Positions 16,926 to 25,393 of a stretch of DNA of 64,000 nt are shown here, one piece after another. The translations under genes were made by a program, and so were the position numbers. Each line of letters begins with the position of its first letter. The first letter of the stretch is position 1. The DNA is taken from positions 235,669-299,668 of the forward strand of contig NZ_WBSO01000003.1 of the NCBI RefSeq assembly GCF_009299485.1, written 5' to 3'. The notes beneath the pieces are model-generated. The model was not told the DNA's origin and ran no database searches. It worked only from the letters and a program-made list of their open reading frames with translations. Source of the DNA: Bifidobacterium apri (GTDB lineage: Bacteria > Actinomycetota > Actinomycetes > Actinomycetales > Bifidobacteriaceae).

Positions 16926-18650
16926 ATGTCACTGTCACAGGAAACGCTTCAGGCGCATCTCAACGATCCGGCTGTACTCTGCTGCCGTCGTCCGGCGGGA
17001 ACAATACTCAGCGCGGATGATTTCGAAGACCCTTCGATTTTTCCTGATCTGATCGACTCCAATCTGATGTCGCTCAGTGACGGCGGTTTGACCATCGGCC
17101 AAGCATTGGGGGCGACGTTGATTGACGATGGCGAGGCACTCACCCAGCTGACCGCCGACCTGCTCGATGGTGTGAACGATGACGCAGCGCCGGTTTCGCC
17201 AGCGGCAGCTGAGTCATCTGAAGCTGCCGATGTCCCCGAAACATCAGGTACGTATCAGGGCGGATACTTGCATCTCCATGTCGATCATGCCGAAAACCTC
17301 GACTTGACGCTTCCCGTAGGAAATATGCCAACGGCAGACGGGCAGTCCGCGAGTGTGCAGCATGAAGAGCCTGAACGCATCTTACGGCAATTGGTGAAAA
17401 AAGAGTATCCGGTGACGGATGTGAAACTCGGCGACACAACCTCATACAAGAACGGGGTGCTTGTCATCGATGAGCGATTGACCAAGGAAGCGGTCAAAGT
17501 GAACCCTTTGGTCAAAGAAGTCACGATGAAGATCATCAAACCGGCTGATCGCCACGTCTATTCCAACACCATCATGGATGTTATCCCCATCGCGGCGAAG
17601 GCAGAAGGCAAGCTCGGTGAGGGCGTTACCAATGTGCTGTCTGGCGCGGTCTTCGTGCTGACAGGTATGGATGAGGCAGGCGTCCAGGTCCATGAGTTCG
17701 GCTCCTGTGAGGGGTTCATGGATGAGAAGATCCGCTATGGACGTCCCGGAAGTCCAGACGACAATGACATCATGATTCGGGTTGATGTAAAAATCGAAAA
17801 AGGGACAGGAATGGAGCGTCGCGGCCCGTTTGCTGCTCACTCAGCATGCGACGTGATTGTTCACGCCTGTCGAGAGGCGATTAAAGATCTGTCTGCGGTG
17901 CCATCGATTGGTGAGGAAACCTTCACCGATGTAAGGCGTCCAGGTAAGCCGCGTGTTGTCCTGGTGAAGGAGATTATGGGGCAGGGCGCTATGCATGACA
18001 ATCTGCTTGTCCCCAATGAGCCGTGTGGCGTCAAAGGAGGGCAGAAGAACGTCGATTTGGGCAACGTGCCGGTCGTGCTCAGCCCGAATGAGGTCCTTGA
18101 CGGCGGTATCCACGCACTCGCCTGCATTGGGCCGGCCACCAAGGAAATTACGCGTCACTTCTTCCGTGAGCCGCTGGTCGAGGCGTTGCAGGCTGACAAT
18201 GAACTTGATTTGACGGGTGTCGTCTTCATCGGATCGCCTCAGGTCAATGATGAGAAGACATTCGTTTCTCAACGGTTGGGTGCTCTGATCGAGGCGATGG
18301 AAGTCGATGGTGCCATTGTCACCACAGAAGGATTTGGCAACAACCACATCGATTTCTCCGAGAACATCGCAGCCATCGGTTCCCGCGGTGTTCCGGTTGT
18401 GGGTGTCACTTTTGCCGCCTATCAAGGTCAACTGGTCGTCGGCAACAAGTACATGGACGCGATGATTGAGCTCAACAAGGATCCCGAAGGTTTCGAAAAC
18501 GAGATTCTTGCGGACAACACCACCACGCCGAAAGATGCTGAGCGCGCCATTCTTATGTTGAAAAACAAGATGGCAGGCGTTCCGATTAAGCCGCCGGAAC
18601 GCAAGTGGGACGCCTCGGTGATTGAAGCCAATAACCAGCTTATTCCGTGA
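16926..18650 (+). CDS. prdA: D-proline reductase proprotein PrdA
   Basis: Precursor of the two pyruvoyl-type subunits of D-proline reductase, which opens D-proline to 5-aminovalerate with dithiol or PrdC-derived electrons. The 574-residue product has an N-terminal region with Asp/Ala-rich spacer (80-105) and then the conserved body from about 150 (EPERILRQLVKKEYPVTDVK). The block GGIHALACIGPATKEITRHF at 393-412 contains Cys400, the best candidate for self-cleavage to a pyruvoyl group by analogy with Clostridium sticklandii, where a Cys is the pyruvoyl precursor. Cleavage there would give pieces of about 399 and 175 residues. The family is essentially clostridial; finding it here is unusual. 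AGAAAGG precedes the ATG. Confidence 0.92.
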   Translation: MSLSQETLQAHLNDPAVLCCRRPAGTILSADDFEDPSIFPDLIDSNLMSLSDGGLTIGQALGATLIDDGEALTQLTADLLDGVNDDAAPVSPAAAESSEAADVPETSGTYQGGYLHLHVDHAENLDLTLPVGNMPTADGQSASVQHEEPERILRQLVKKEYPVTDVKLGDTTSYKNGVLVIDERLTKEAVKVNPLVKEVTMKIIKPADRHVYSNTIMDVIPIAAKAEGKLGEGVTNVLSGAVFVLTGMDEAGVQVHEFGSCEGFMDEKIRYGRPGSPDDNDIMIRVDVKIEKGTGMERRGPFAAHSACDVIVHACREAIKDLSAVPSIGEETFTDVRRPGKPRVVLVKEIMGQGAMHDNLLVPNEPCGVKGGQKNVDLGNVPVVLSPNEVLDGGIHALACIGPATKEITRHFFREPLVEALQADNELDLTGVVFIGSPQVNDEKTFVSQRLGALIEAMEVDGAIVTTEGFGNNHIDFSENIAAIGSRGVPVVGVTFAAYQGQLVVGNKYMDAMIELNKDPEGFENEILADNTTTPKDAERAILMLKNKMAGVPIKPPERKWDASVIEANNQLIP

Positions 18651-18672
18651 TGCACAGGCGAAAGGTGCAACT

Positions 18673-18861
18673 ATGCAAGTGGAACTCCAACCGGTCAAAA
18701 TCAAAGGTGTGATCAAAGAGATCACTGAGGTCGGTGTCCGCATCGGCGTCAAGGGGCGTATGGGCGTTCTTTCGTTGCCACTTCGCATGATTTACTCAGA
18801 TAAACCACTGCAGCTTGGGCAAGAATGCGAATTCTACCTCAGCTACGTCAACGTACTGTAA
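18673..18861 (+). CDS. Small conserved protein of proline reductase operons (CBO2463/CBO2479-like)
   Basis: A 62-residue protein, MQVELQPVKIKGVIKEITEV and on, lying between prdA and prdB with 15-22-base gaps. It looks like the small beta-rich protein found at this place in clostridial prd operons (I recall the family as CBO2463/CBO2479 domain; that name is from memory). It has one Cys and no membrane segment. The sequence GVIKEITEVGVRIGVKGRMGVLSLPLRMI resembles a compact barrel fold. The role is unknown; position suggests assembly or stability of the reductase. The start with AAAGGTGCAACT upstream is preferred to an in-frame ATG 51 bases earlier, which overlaps prdA. Confidence 0.8.
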   Translation: MQVELQPVKIKGVIKEITEVGVRIGVKGRMGVLSLPLRMIYSDKPLQLGQECEFYLSYVNVL

Positions 18862-18876
18862 TACAGCAAAGGATTC

Positions 18877-19617
18877 ATGATGACAAGGAAATTCACACTA
18901 ACAACCGTTCCCGGGCTTCAGTCCGAAGTATATGTCCCGATTACTCCGGAGCCGGTATGGACGCCGTTGACAAAACCGCTTAGCGAATGCAAGGTGGCGT
19001 TCATCACATCTGGTGGAATCCACAAGAAGGATCAGAAACCGTTCGATACTGCCGGTGACTGGAGCTATCGCGAAATCCCGTCGGATACGCCGTCTGATCA
19101 GCTGATGGTAACGCACGGCGGGTTTGACAACTCTGATATCAATAAGGATGTCAATGCGATGTTGCCGATTGACCGGCTTCATGAACTGGTGGATGAAGGA
19201 TTCATCGGAGGTCTGGTTCCGACATTCTACGGCTTCATGGGTGGCGGTGGCAATGTCGACAAGTTCGAGCATGTCACTGGGCCGGAGATTGCCCGGAAGC
19301 TCAAAGATGAAGGTGCGGACATCGTGCTGGCGACAGGTGGCTGTGGCACTTGCCATCGTTCATGTACATTGGTGCTGCGCGCATGCGAAGCAGCCGGCAT
19401 GTCAACCTGCATTATTGCGGCCTTGCCGCCGATTGCTCGGCAACAAGGTGCTCCGCGCATCACTGCGCCGCACGTACCGATCGGCTCGAATGCCGGTGAA
19501 CCGAACAATCCTGCAATGCAGATGGGAATTCTCAAAGATACGCTCAATGCCATGGGGGAGTTCGACCATTTCGGTCAGATGAAGGCTCTGCCATATGAAT
19601 ACCGTCACAATGTATGA
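18877..19617 (+). CDS. prdB: D-proline reductase subunit PrdB, cysteine form
   Basis: Partner subunit of PrdA in D-proline reductase, 246 residues. In Clostridium sticklandii the active-site residue is selenocysteine near position 152, read from an in-frame UGA. Here the equivalent block LATGGCGTCHRSC has TGT (Cys156, bases 19342-19344) followed by Cys159, so the gene is translated without stop readthrough and the enzyme is predicted to be selenium-independent. The flanking GGGGNVDKFEHVTGPEIARKL and PPIARQQGAPRI blocks are intact. A Gly-rich GFMGGGGN segment precedes. Last gene of the operon; a hairpin follows. Confidence 0.92.
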   Translation: MMTRKFTLTTVPGLQSEVYVPITPEPVWTPLTKPLSECKVAFITSGGIHKKDQKPFDTAGDWSYREIPSDTPSDQLMVTHGGFDNSDINKDVNAMLPIDRLHELVDEGFIGGLVPTFYGFMGGGGNVDKFEHVTGPEIARKLKDEGADIVLATGGCGTCHRSCTLVLRACEAAGMSTCIIAALPPIARQQGAPRITAPHVPIGSNAGEPNNPAMQMGILKDTLNAMGEFDHFGQMKALPYEYRHNV

Positions 19618-19627
19618 ATAATGCTGT

Positions 19628-19663
19628 GCATGCCGGCGAGGGGCTACACTCTCGCCGGCATGC
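19628..19663 (+). terminator. Strong hairpin after prdB
   Basis: A 13-bp perfect stem GCATGCCGGCGAG / CTCGCCGGCATGC with a 10-base loop, 10 bases past the prdB stop. It has no U-run, so it may act as an mRNA 3' stabiliser or a weak terminator. Confidence 0.6.
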
Positions 19664-19761
19664 CGGAAGCATTCATTAAGCGGATGCCCACTCGGCTTGA
19701 AGAATCGACATAAAATGGTGTCAGCATGCAACGATTCACCAAAATGAGGGGGCTGAGCTTT

Positions 19762-20340
19762 ATGGCACGTGATGCGAGAACCAGTATCATCGAAGCGTCT
19801 TGGAGCCTGTTCAAAGAACAGGGGTACGAGAAGACGACCATCGATGACATCATTGCCAAAGCCGGAATCGCCAAAGGAACGTTTTACCATCATTTCCAAG
19901 GCAAATCGGTGCTACTGGGTACGCTGAGCGATGTATTCGATGAGCATTACCGGGAATTGGATGCCACACTTGACCCGAATGATTCTCCGGCGGAGCAAAT
20001 TCGATATCTCAATCAGCAGATGTTCGGTTATATAGAACAACATATTCCGGTTGACTTGCTTAGTGCGCAGCTTGCATCCCAGCTGAATGTGCGAGGCGAC
20101 CGATCTTTGGTGGATCAGGATCGCTTCTATTTTGCAATTCATCGCAGGCTGGTCGCAAAAGGGCAAGAAATCGGCGAAATCACTAAGGATTACTCCACGC
20201 ATGACATCGTCCGTCTATATGCCATGGCAGAACGTTCCATGCTGTACGACTGGTGTCTGCACCAAGGCAGCCAGCCGTTGGTAGGCGAGCCGACAAGGAT
20301 TGTCGCCGCTGTGCTTTCTGTGTTCATTCGCAGAATCTGA
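19762..20340 (+). CDS. TetR family transcriptional regulator
   Basis: 192 residues from the ATG at 19762. The N-terminal helix-turn-helix is classic: ARTSIIEASWSLFKEQGYEKTTIDDIIAKAGIAKGTFYHHFQGKSVLL (residues 4-51). The C-terminal two-thirds should bind an effector and dimerise. GAGGGGG lies 9 bases upstream of this ATG; an ATG 36 bases earlier is possible. It sits between prdB and the proline racemase gene, so it is the obvious candidate regulator of the island, perhaps sensing proline, hydroxyproline or a derivative. This differs from clostridia, where the sigma-54-type activator PrdR does this job. Confidence 0.9.
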   Translation: MARDARTSIIEASWSLFKEQGYEKTTIDDIIAKAGIAKGTFYHHFQGKSVLLGTLSDVFDEHYRELDATLDPNDSPAEQIRYLNQQMFGYIEQHIPVDLLSAQLASQLNVRGDRSLVDQDRFYFAIHRRLVAKGQEIGEITKDYSTHDIVRLYAMAERSMLYDWCLHQGSQPLVGEPTRIVAAVLSVFIRRI

Positions 20341-20416
20341 CGAGGGCAGCGGACCGCTAAGGTATGATGGCGCGGCATCCGATGCACATGCGTGCCATAG
20401 GGAATGGAGGCCCTAA

Positions 20417-21556
20417 ATGGCACATGCACATGACGTCCGGATCCAGACCCCGCCAACGCGGTTTCGTCTCAGAGCATTGGCAGCAGCGCGAGATGTACTC
20501 AATGATGCCATGTTCAACGGCAGCCCGACATTGACGACTGTAGAATCCCACACCCAGGGAGAACCCACACGTATCCTCGTCAACGGGTTGTCGACGCTTG
20601 ATGATGAGCCGAGCGCGGCGAAGGTACGGGATAAACTCATCACGACTTACGATGATGTGCGCAAAATGCTGATGCTTGAACCTCGTGGCCATCGTGATAT
20701 GTTTGGGGCGATTCTCTTCAAGCCCACAAGACCGGATGCCGATCTTGGTGTGGTATTCACCGATTCCGGTGGATACCTCAATATGTGCGGGCACGGATCA
20801 ATCGGCGTCTCTACTTTTGCTGTGGAATCAGGATTGGTTACTGGGCCGTACGAGTCCTTTGCCGATATCGCGGATGATGATATCGATGTCCATCTGGACA
20901 CGCCATCCGGGCTCATAACCGTGACAGTGCATGTCCGTGACCATGCCGTGCAGAATGCGACATTGACCAATGTGCCATCATTTGTAGTCAGGAATGAAAT
21001 TGTCATCCATATAGATCAACCGGAGATACCGGTGAAGGAAGTCACAGCGACCATTGCATTCGGGGGAAGTTTCTTCGCCCTGGTGGATTTCGACGCGCTG
21101 GGATTGGGGTATGACATTGATGCGGCACATGCTCAGCCGATATCCGATATCGGTATGGCGATTCTCGAGGCGGCGCGTCAACAGATTTCGGTGAAGCACC
21201 CACTCGTGGATGTCAGTGGAGTCGACCTTGTGGAGTTCGGACAATATAGCCGAGAAACAGGGCATTATCGCAATGGAGTAGTGTTTGGCAGCCATCAAGT
21301 TGATCGCTCTCCCTGTGGGACAGGGACCAGCGCAAAACTGGCAATGCTCGTCGCACGAGGAGCGATGGGAATTGGAGATCGCGCTGTCTTCGAATCGATT
21401 ACCGGTTCAAGATTCCTCGGCAGTCCGATTCGGTCGACGACCGTCTCGCAGTATCCTGCGGTGATTCCACAGATCACTGGAAAGGCGTTCATCACTGGGG
21501 TCTCAACATACCGCCTAGACGATACTGATATCTACCCGCAAGGATTCCTTGTGTGA
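20417..21556 (+). CDS. prdF: Proline racemase PrdF
   Basis: Interconverts L- and D-proline, supplying D-proline to PrdAB. The two catalytic cysteines are visible in YLNMCGHGSIG near 122-132 and VDRSPCGTGTSAKL near 293-306. The body is very like the Clostridioides difficile enzyme (MLEPRGHRDMFGAILFKPTRPDADLG, AYITG-type ending). It is about 31 residues longer at the N-terminus than that enzyme (MAHAHDVRIQTPPTRFRLRA before FNGSPTLTTVESHTQGE). The longer start is supported by GGAGG six bases upstream. A 4-hydroxyproline 2-epimerase is the alternative for this fold, but the operon favours proline racemase. Confidence 0.88.
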   Translation: MAHAHDVRIQTPPTRFRLRALAAARDVLNDAMFNGSPTLTTVESHTQGEPTRILVNGLSTLDDEPSAAKVRDKLITTYDDVRKMLMLEPRGHRDMFGAILFKPTRPDADLGVVFTDSGGYLNMCGHGSIGVSTFAVESGLVTGPYESFADIADDDIDVHLDTPSGLITVTVHVRDHAVQNATLTNVPSFVVRNEIVIHIDQPEIPVKEVTATIAFGGSFFALVDFDALGLGYDIDAAHAQPISDIGMAILEAARQQISVKHPLVDVSGVDLVEFGQYSRETGHYRNGVVFGSHQVDRSPCGTGTSAKLAMLVARGAMGIGDRAVFESITGSRFLGSPIRSTTVSQYPAVIPQITGKAFITGVSTYRLDDTDIYPQGFLV

Positions 21557-21569
21557 ACCTGTTGGATTG

Positions 21570-21611
21570 TGCGAGACGGTGCCGGCAGCTGTCCGCCGGC
21601 ACCGTCTCGCA
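21570..21611. terminator. Bidirectional terminator between prdF and hypD
   Basis: A 17-bp perfect stem, TGCGAGACGGTGCCGGC and its complement, with an 8-base loop, between two convergent genes. Neither side has a long U-run. Confidence 0.75.
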
Positions 21612-21631
21612 CATGGTGGATGCCAACCTTA

Positions 21632-24058
21632 TTACAAGGTCTGTTCGGTACGTGCGATGATTTCGTCTTGCAAAGCCTTGTCCAAGTTGTTGAAATAATC
21701 CGAATAACCGGCGACTCGTACGATCAGATTCCGGTATTGGTCAGGGTGCTTTTGCGCGTCAAGCAGCGTGGCGCGATCGACAACATTGAATTGAAGATGG
21801 TGGCCGTCCATAGCGAAATAACTACGAATCAGTGTGCTGATACCGATTATCCCCTTCGTTCCAGCGACAACTTGTGGCGTGAACTTCTGATTAAGCAGTG
21901 CGCCACCCGTCTTCAGCTGATCCAGTTTGGCAGCTGACCGGATGACAGCGGTGGGACCGTTGATGTCCGCACCTTTTTCTGGGGAGATGCCATCTGGAAG
22001 GGGTACGTGCGCATGACGTCCATTTGGGGATGCGAGCATGGTCTGTCCAAAATACACATGGCATGTTGTGGGCAGGAACTCCACGATGGTCTTTGACCCT
22101 TTGGGTGTGGGACGGCCGGCTATAATGCGTTGCAACGACCTCGCCACTTGGCGTGCGATGTCATCGGCTGCGTCATCATCATTTCCGTATTTCGGCGTAT
22201 GTCGGGATACCTGGTCATATAAGCTGTCATAGCCGGTGAAATCGTGTTCGCATGCGTCAAGAATCTCAGCAATAGTGAATCGATGATCTTCGAATATCTG
22301 CCGCTTCAGCGCACTCAACGAGTCGACGATTGTGCCCATGCCCACGCACTGGATATAGCTGGTGTTATAACGCGCTCCGCCACAGTTATAGTCCTTGGCC
22401 TTTGCGATGCAGTCATCGGTGATGGTCGAAAGCAACGGGACGGGAAGCGCATCCATGAACAGACGTTCGATAAGGTTGTTCCCTGCTACTTTGACATCAA
22501 TAACATACATAAGTTCCCGCTCGAATGCGGCGTACAATTCCTCGTAGCTGGCAAAGGTCGCGGGATCCCCGCAATCGATGCCGATGCGTTTGCCGCTGTA
22601 GTGATCGTAACCGCGATACATCACCAGTTCGAGGATTTTGGGGATATTCAGGTACCCGGTGAGTACATATGCTTCTTTCCCTGCTGTGCCGGTTTCCACA
22701 CATCCAGAGGCGATACCGGACTCGTAGACGTCATCCAATGATTTACCCATCGTCAGCAGCTCTTGGATGATGGCTTCAGAATTATAGAATGCAGGCTGTC
22801 CCCAACCTTCACGGCTGATTTTTACGGCTTCATGAAGGAAATGCTCAGGGGTTTTCCGGGAAATCTGGACATTCGAGCTTGGCTGGAGCAGCCTCATTTC
22901 ATCCATGACTTCTAGAATGAGATAGCTGACATCGCTGACTCCACACGTGCCGTCTGGTCGCAAAGCCCCGGTGTTGATATTACAGAAATCAGTATATGTG
23001 GCAGATTCCTTCAGCGTGATACCCACTTTGGGCGGAGCAGGTTGATTATTGAATTTCACCCACAAGCATTCCAAGATTTCGCGCGCCTGATCGCGGGTTA
23101 ACGTCCCGTCGGCAATTTCCTCACAGTAGAACGGTTCCAGATGTTGATCAAGCTTTCCGGGGGAATATGCGTCCCAGTTGTTCATCTCCGAGGTAACACC
23201 GATATGGGTGAACCAGTACATCTGGACGGCTTCCCGGAAGGTGCGTGGGGCATGTGCTGGAACCCGGTCGCATATGTCGGCCAGTTGCTCGAGTTCTTCT
23301 CGGCGGATCGGATCCTCGCAGCTTTTCTTTTTCTGCCTGGCCAACTGGGCGTATCTTCTGCCGAGAATAATCATGCCTTCGCATACAAGGTGCATGCCTT
23401 GTAATTCTGCCTGTTTATGTTCGGCATCCATATCGTTATTAAAATCAATGCGGGTGAGTTCGGCATCAATGAGAGCCATGAAATCCGCATAACCATAATG
23501 GTAGATTTTCCCATCTGCAACAGTATGTCCGGGGCCGCGCTGGGTCATGAATTCGGTGTACATGCCTCCGTTGAAGAGGTCATGCCATGCTTGGGGCAGC
23601 ATGTCCATCATCTTGGTCATGGTGGCGCGTTCTTGCCAGAAGGGAATGATGATATCCCTCTGGATGCGCCGTTGCTCGTCAGTGACGTGGAATGAGACAT
23701 GTTCCCGATGATTCATATTGTCGAGATCCGTGAGACTATGGCAGCACAGCTCGGGAAATGTCGGCGCGCTTTGCGGTGCGACGCCTTTTTCGCCGACGAT
23801 GAGCTCATCATCCCCAAGGTACAGAGTCCTGCGTTGCATCAAGGTTTTGAAAAACATGCCTCGCAATACAGGCGTGGGGACTTTGCCCTCATACTTGCGA
23901 TAGACATCTGTTTCAATGAGGGCACGCTCCAGACTGATTGTCGGATGCGTGCTGACACTCTGCTCGCGGAGCCTTTTCACTCGGATGGTAGATCCGCGTT
24001 GCATGTCCAAGTTCATTCCTTCTTCGTCGGATGCGACGTTGGTCGTTGATTGTGACAT
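21632..24058 (-). CDS. hypD: Trans-4-hydroxy-L-proline dehydratase (glycyl radical enzyme) HypD
   Basis: Dehydrates trans-4-hydroxy-L-proline to 1-pyrroline-5-carboxylate, strictly anaerobically. The 808-residue product follows the C. difficile enzyme block by block: EGKVPTPVLRGMFFK near 57-71, LDQHLEPFYCEEIADG near 303-318, FNNQPAPPKVGITLKES near 336-352. The thiyl-radical Cys453 and general-base Glu455 are in SGCVETG, and Gly784 in VRVAGYSDYF is the radical site; each is offset by the same 19 residues from the C. difficile numbering as I recall it. The ATG at 24058 is chosen as it gives the normal length; an ORF extending 62 codons upstream is not family-like. It is transcribed from hypE and converges on prdF. 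Confidence 0.95.
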   Translation of the reverse strand: MSQSTTNVASDEEGMNLDMQRGSTIRVKRLREQSVSTHPTISLERALIETDVYRKYEGKVPTPVLRGMFFKTLMQRRTLYLGDDELIVGEKGVAPQSAPTFPELCCHSLTDLDNMNHREHVSFHVTDEQRRIQRDIIIPFWQERATMTKMMDMLPQAWHDLFNGGMYTEFMTQRGPGHTVADGKIYHYGYADFMALIDAELTRIDFNNDMDAEHKQAELQGMHLVCEGMIILGRRYAQLARQKKKSCEDPIRREELEQLADICDRVPAHAPRTFREAVQMYWFTHIGVTSEMNNWDAYSPGKLDQHLEPFYCEEIADGTLTRDQAREILECLWVKFNNQPAPPKVGITLKESATYTDFCNINTGALRPDGTCGVSDVSYLILEVMDEMRLLQPSSNVQISRKTPEHFLHEAVKISREGWGQPAFYNSEAIIQELLTMGKSLDDVYESGIASGCVETGTAGKEAYVLTGYLNIPKILELVMYRGYDHYSGKRIGIDCGDPATFASYEELYAAFERELMYVIDVKVAGNNLIERLFMDALPVPLLSTITDDCIAKAKDYNCGGARYNTSYIQCVGMGTIVDSLSALKRQIFEDHRFTIAEILDACEHDFTGYDSLYDQVSRHTPKYGNDDDAADDIARQVARSLQRIIAGRPTPKGSKTIVEFLPTTCHVYFGQTMLASPNGRHAHVPLPDGISPEKGADINGPTAVIRSAAKLDQLKTGGALLNQKFTPQVVAGTKGIIGISTLIRSYFAMDGHHLQFNVVDRATLLDAQKHPDQYRNLIVRVAGYSDYFNNLDKALQDEIIARTEQTL

Positions 24059-24316
24059 CGGTCGATTCGCTTTCTTGCTGTGATTGCTTTGCTGGATATC
24101 TGGAACGACTTTCAGTAACAAGTCGTGTGCGTCTGTGCGTGTCAATACCGTTCCAGGACATTGAAAAATAAGGAATGTGCTATCTCGCGATGGTTTCTGC
24201 TCCGCCTCTGGCACCTGGACGTGTCTGGGTGCGGTTCCGCGCACGGTGATGCTTGCAATGATGTGCGGAAATGGAAATCGGAGGGGATGCGAACGGTGGG
24301 CGTGGCTTGCGCATGG

Positions 24317-25093
24317 TTATCCTCCGATGGTGACGGTGTCATAGTAACTTTCGACTTGGGTCTTGATGTCCTGCATCAATGTGTCGTCTGGGATATTGAA
24401 CAGGACGGGGCGTCTCCCAAGTCGAGAGTATTTATCCATGCCAAGCCGATGGTAGGGGAGCAGATTGATTTGTTCAGGGGTGATATGGTGGTTTTGCAGC
24501 CATTCCATCGTGCGCTGGATGGTATGGCGATTGGTATTGACGCCGGGAACCATGATAAGCCGTAGAAAAATTCGTGCGTGCAAATCGTTGAGGGTTATCA
24601 GATTATTCAGTACGAGACGGTTCGAACCGCCGGTATATTTACGGTGTGCGTCATCGTCGATGAGTTTGAGGTCGTATAAGAAGAAATCAGCATGCTGTGC
24701 AATTGCTTTGATTCGCTCTGTAGAGACGACGCCGCAGGTGTCAATTCCAACACTGATTTCATTCTCGGTGAGTCGTTGTGCCAGCTCGCGGATGTACGCG
24801 GCATCCATCGCTAAAGCCTCGCCACCTGATAATGTGACCCCTCCACCGGATTGCTCATAGACGATGATGTCTTTCATGACATCTTCCATCAATTCGTCGA
24901 TGGTGTATTGCTTGCCGACGATTGTTTCGCGCCCGTCCCGGTTCGTCATGGTTTCTGGCGTAAATCGCTGGCTTTCAGGATTATGGCACCACGCACAACG
25001 CAGGGGGCATCCTTTGAAGAAAATGGTGGTTCTCACTCCCGGCCCGTCATGAGTGGAGAAATGCTGGATGTTGAAGACATACGGCACGTGCAT
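24317..25093 (-). CDS. hypE: Glycyl radical enzyme activase HypE (radical SAM)
   Basis: Uses S-adenosylmethionine and a 4Fe-4S cluster to install the glycyl radical on HypD. The radical SAM triad is in FKGCPLRCAWCHNPES (Cys29, 33, 36), followed by GVTLSGGEALA near 88-98 and GIDTCG near 118-123. The ATG at 25093 is preceded by AAAGGAGG. At 258 residues it is short, because the Cys-rich ferredoxin insert that most non-PFL activases carry after CHNPES is absent; in that it resembles the pyruvate formate-lyase activase. The gap of 258 bases to hypD holds no gene. The pair hypE-hypD forms an operon. Confidence 0.93.
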   Translation of the reverse strand: MHVPYVFNIQHFSTHDGPGVRTTIFFKGCPLRCAWCHNPESQRFTPETMTNRDGRETIVGKQYTIDELMEDVMKDIIVYEQSGGGVTLSGGEALAMDAAYIRELAQRLTENEISVGIDTCGVVSTERIKAIAQHADFFLYDLKLIDDDAHRKYTGGSNRLVLNNLITLNDLHARIFLRLIMVPGVNTNRHTIQRTMEWLQNHHITPEQINLLPYHRLGMDKYSRLGRRPVLFNIPDDTLMQDIKTQVESYYDTVTIGG

Positions 25094-25182
25094 CGTAAGT
25101 GATCCTCCTTTCCAGCTGTATTGCATCCACTGTACGGGGGGAAGCATGAACGATATGTCATGGTCACGTAAACAGAAACCGC

Positions 25183-25224
25183 TCACCCCAGCATGAATCG
25201 GGCGCCGTTGAGCTCGATGGAGCC
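25183..25224 (-). pseudogene. Fragment of an rnhA 3' end at the island's right border
   Basis: The last 12 codons and stop of an rnhA gene, ending IELNGARFMLG. Bases 25190-25224 are identical to 29342-29376 at the end of the intact rnhA, while the stop differs (TGA here, TAA there) and the Leu codon is synonymous (CTG here, CTT there), so this is a diverged allele and not a simple local copy. It joins directly to an alcohol dehydrogenase fragment. Confidence 0.85.
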
Positions 25225-25225
25225 T

Positions 25226-25393
25226 GAGCGTGATGACGCTGCCGTCAAGCGTGTTGTCGAGCTCACGGGTTCCGGCGCCGATGCGGTGCTCGAATGCGTC
25301 GGATCCGCCCAATCGTTCAACACGGCGTTGCGCGTCGGACGTCCGGGCTCCGTCATCGGTCGCGTCGGCTTGCCGCACGGGGTGCGGATTCCG
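25226..25393 (+). pseudogene. Internal fragment of a zinc alcohol dehydrogenase gene
   Basis: These 168 bases align without gaps to 31394-31561 of the intact dehydrogenase and encode ERDDAAVKRVVELTGSGADA and VLECVGSAQSFNTALRVGRP-type sequence. By eye about 85-90% of the bases match, so it is an old or foreign copy. It has no start, stop or cofactor site of its own. Past 25394 a further unrelated piece encodes a hydrophobic stretch (GFVFYLWLLIGRSHERSGQ then stop), the likely end of a third, membrane-protein gene. Confidence 0.85.

Noticed and set aside
21632..24244. Start of hypD at 24244 and identification as choline or glycerol dehydratase
   Set aside because: The upstream 62 codons do not resemble the family, and sequence blocks follow hydroxyproline dehydratase, with proline enzymes next to it.
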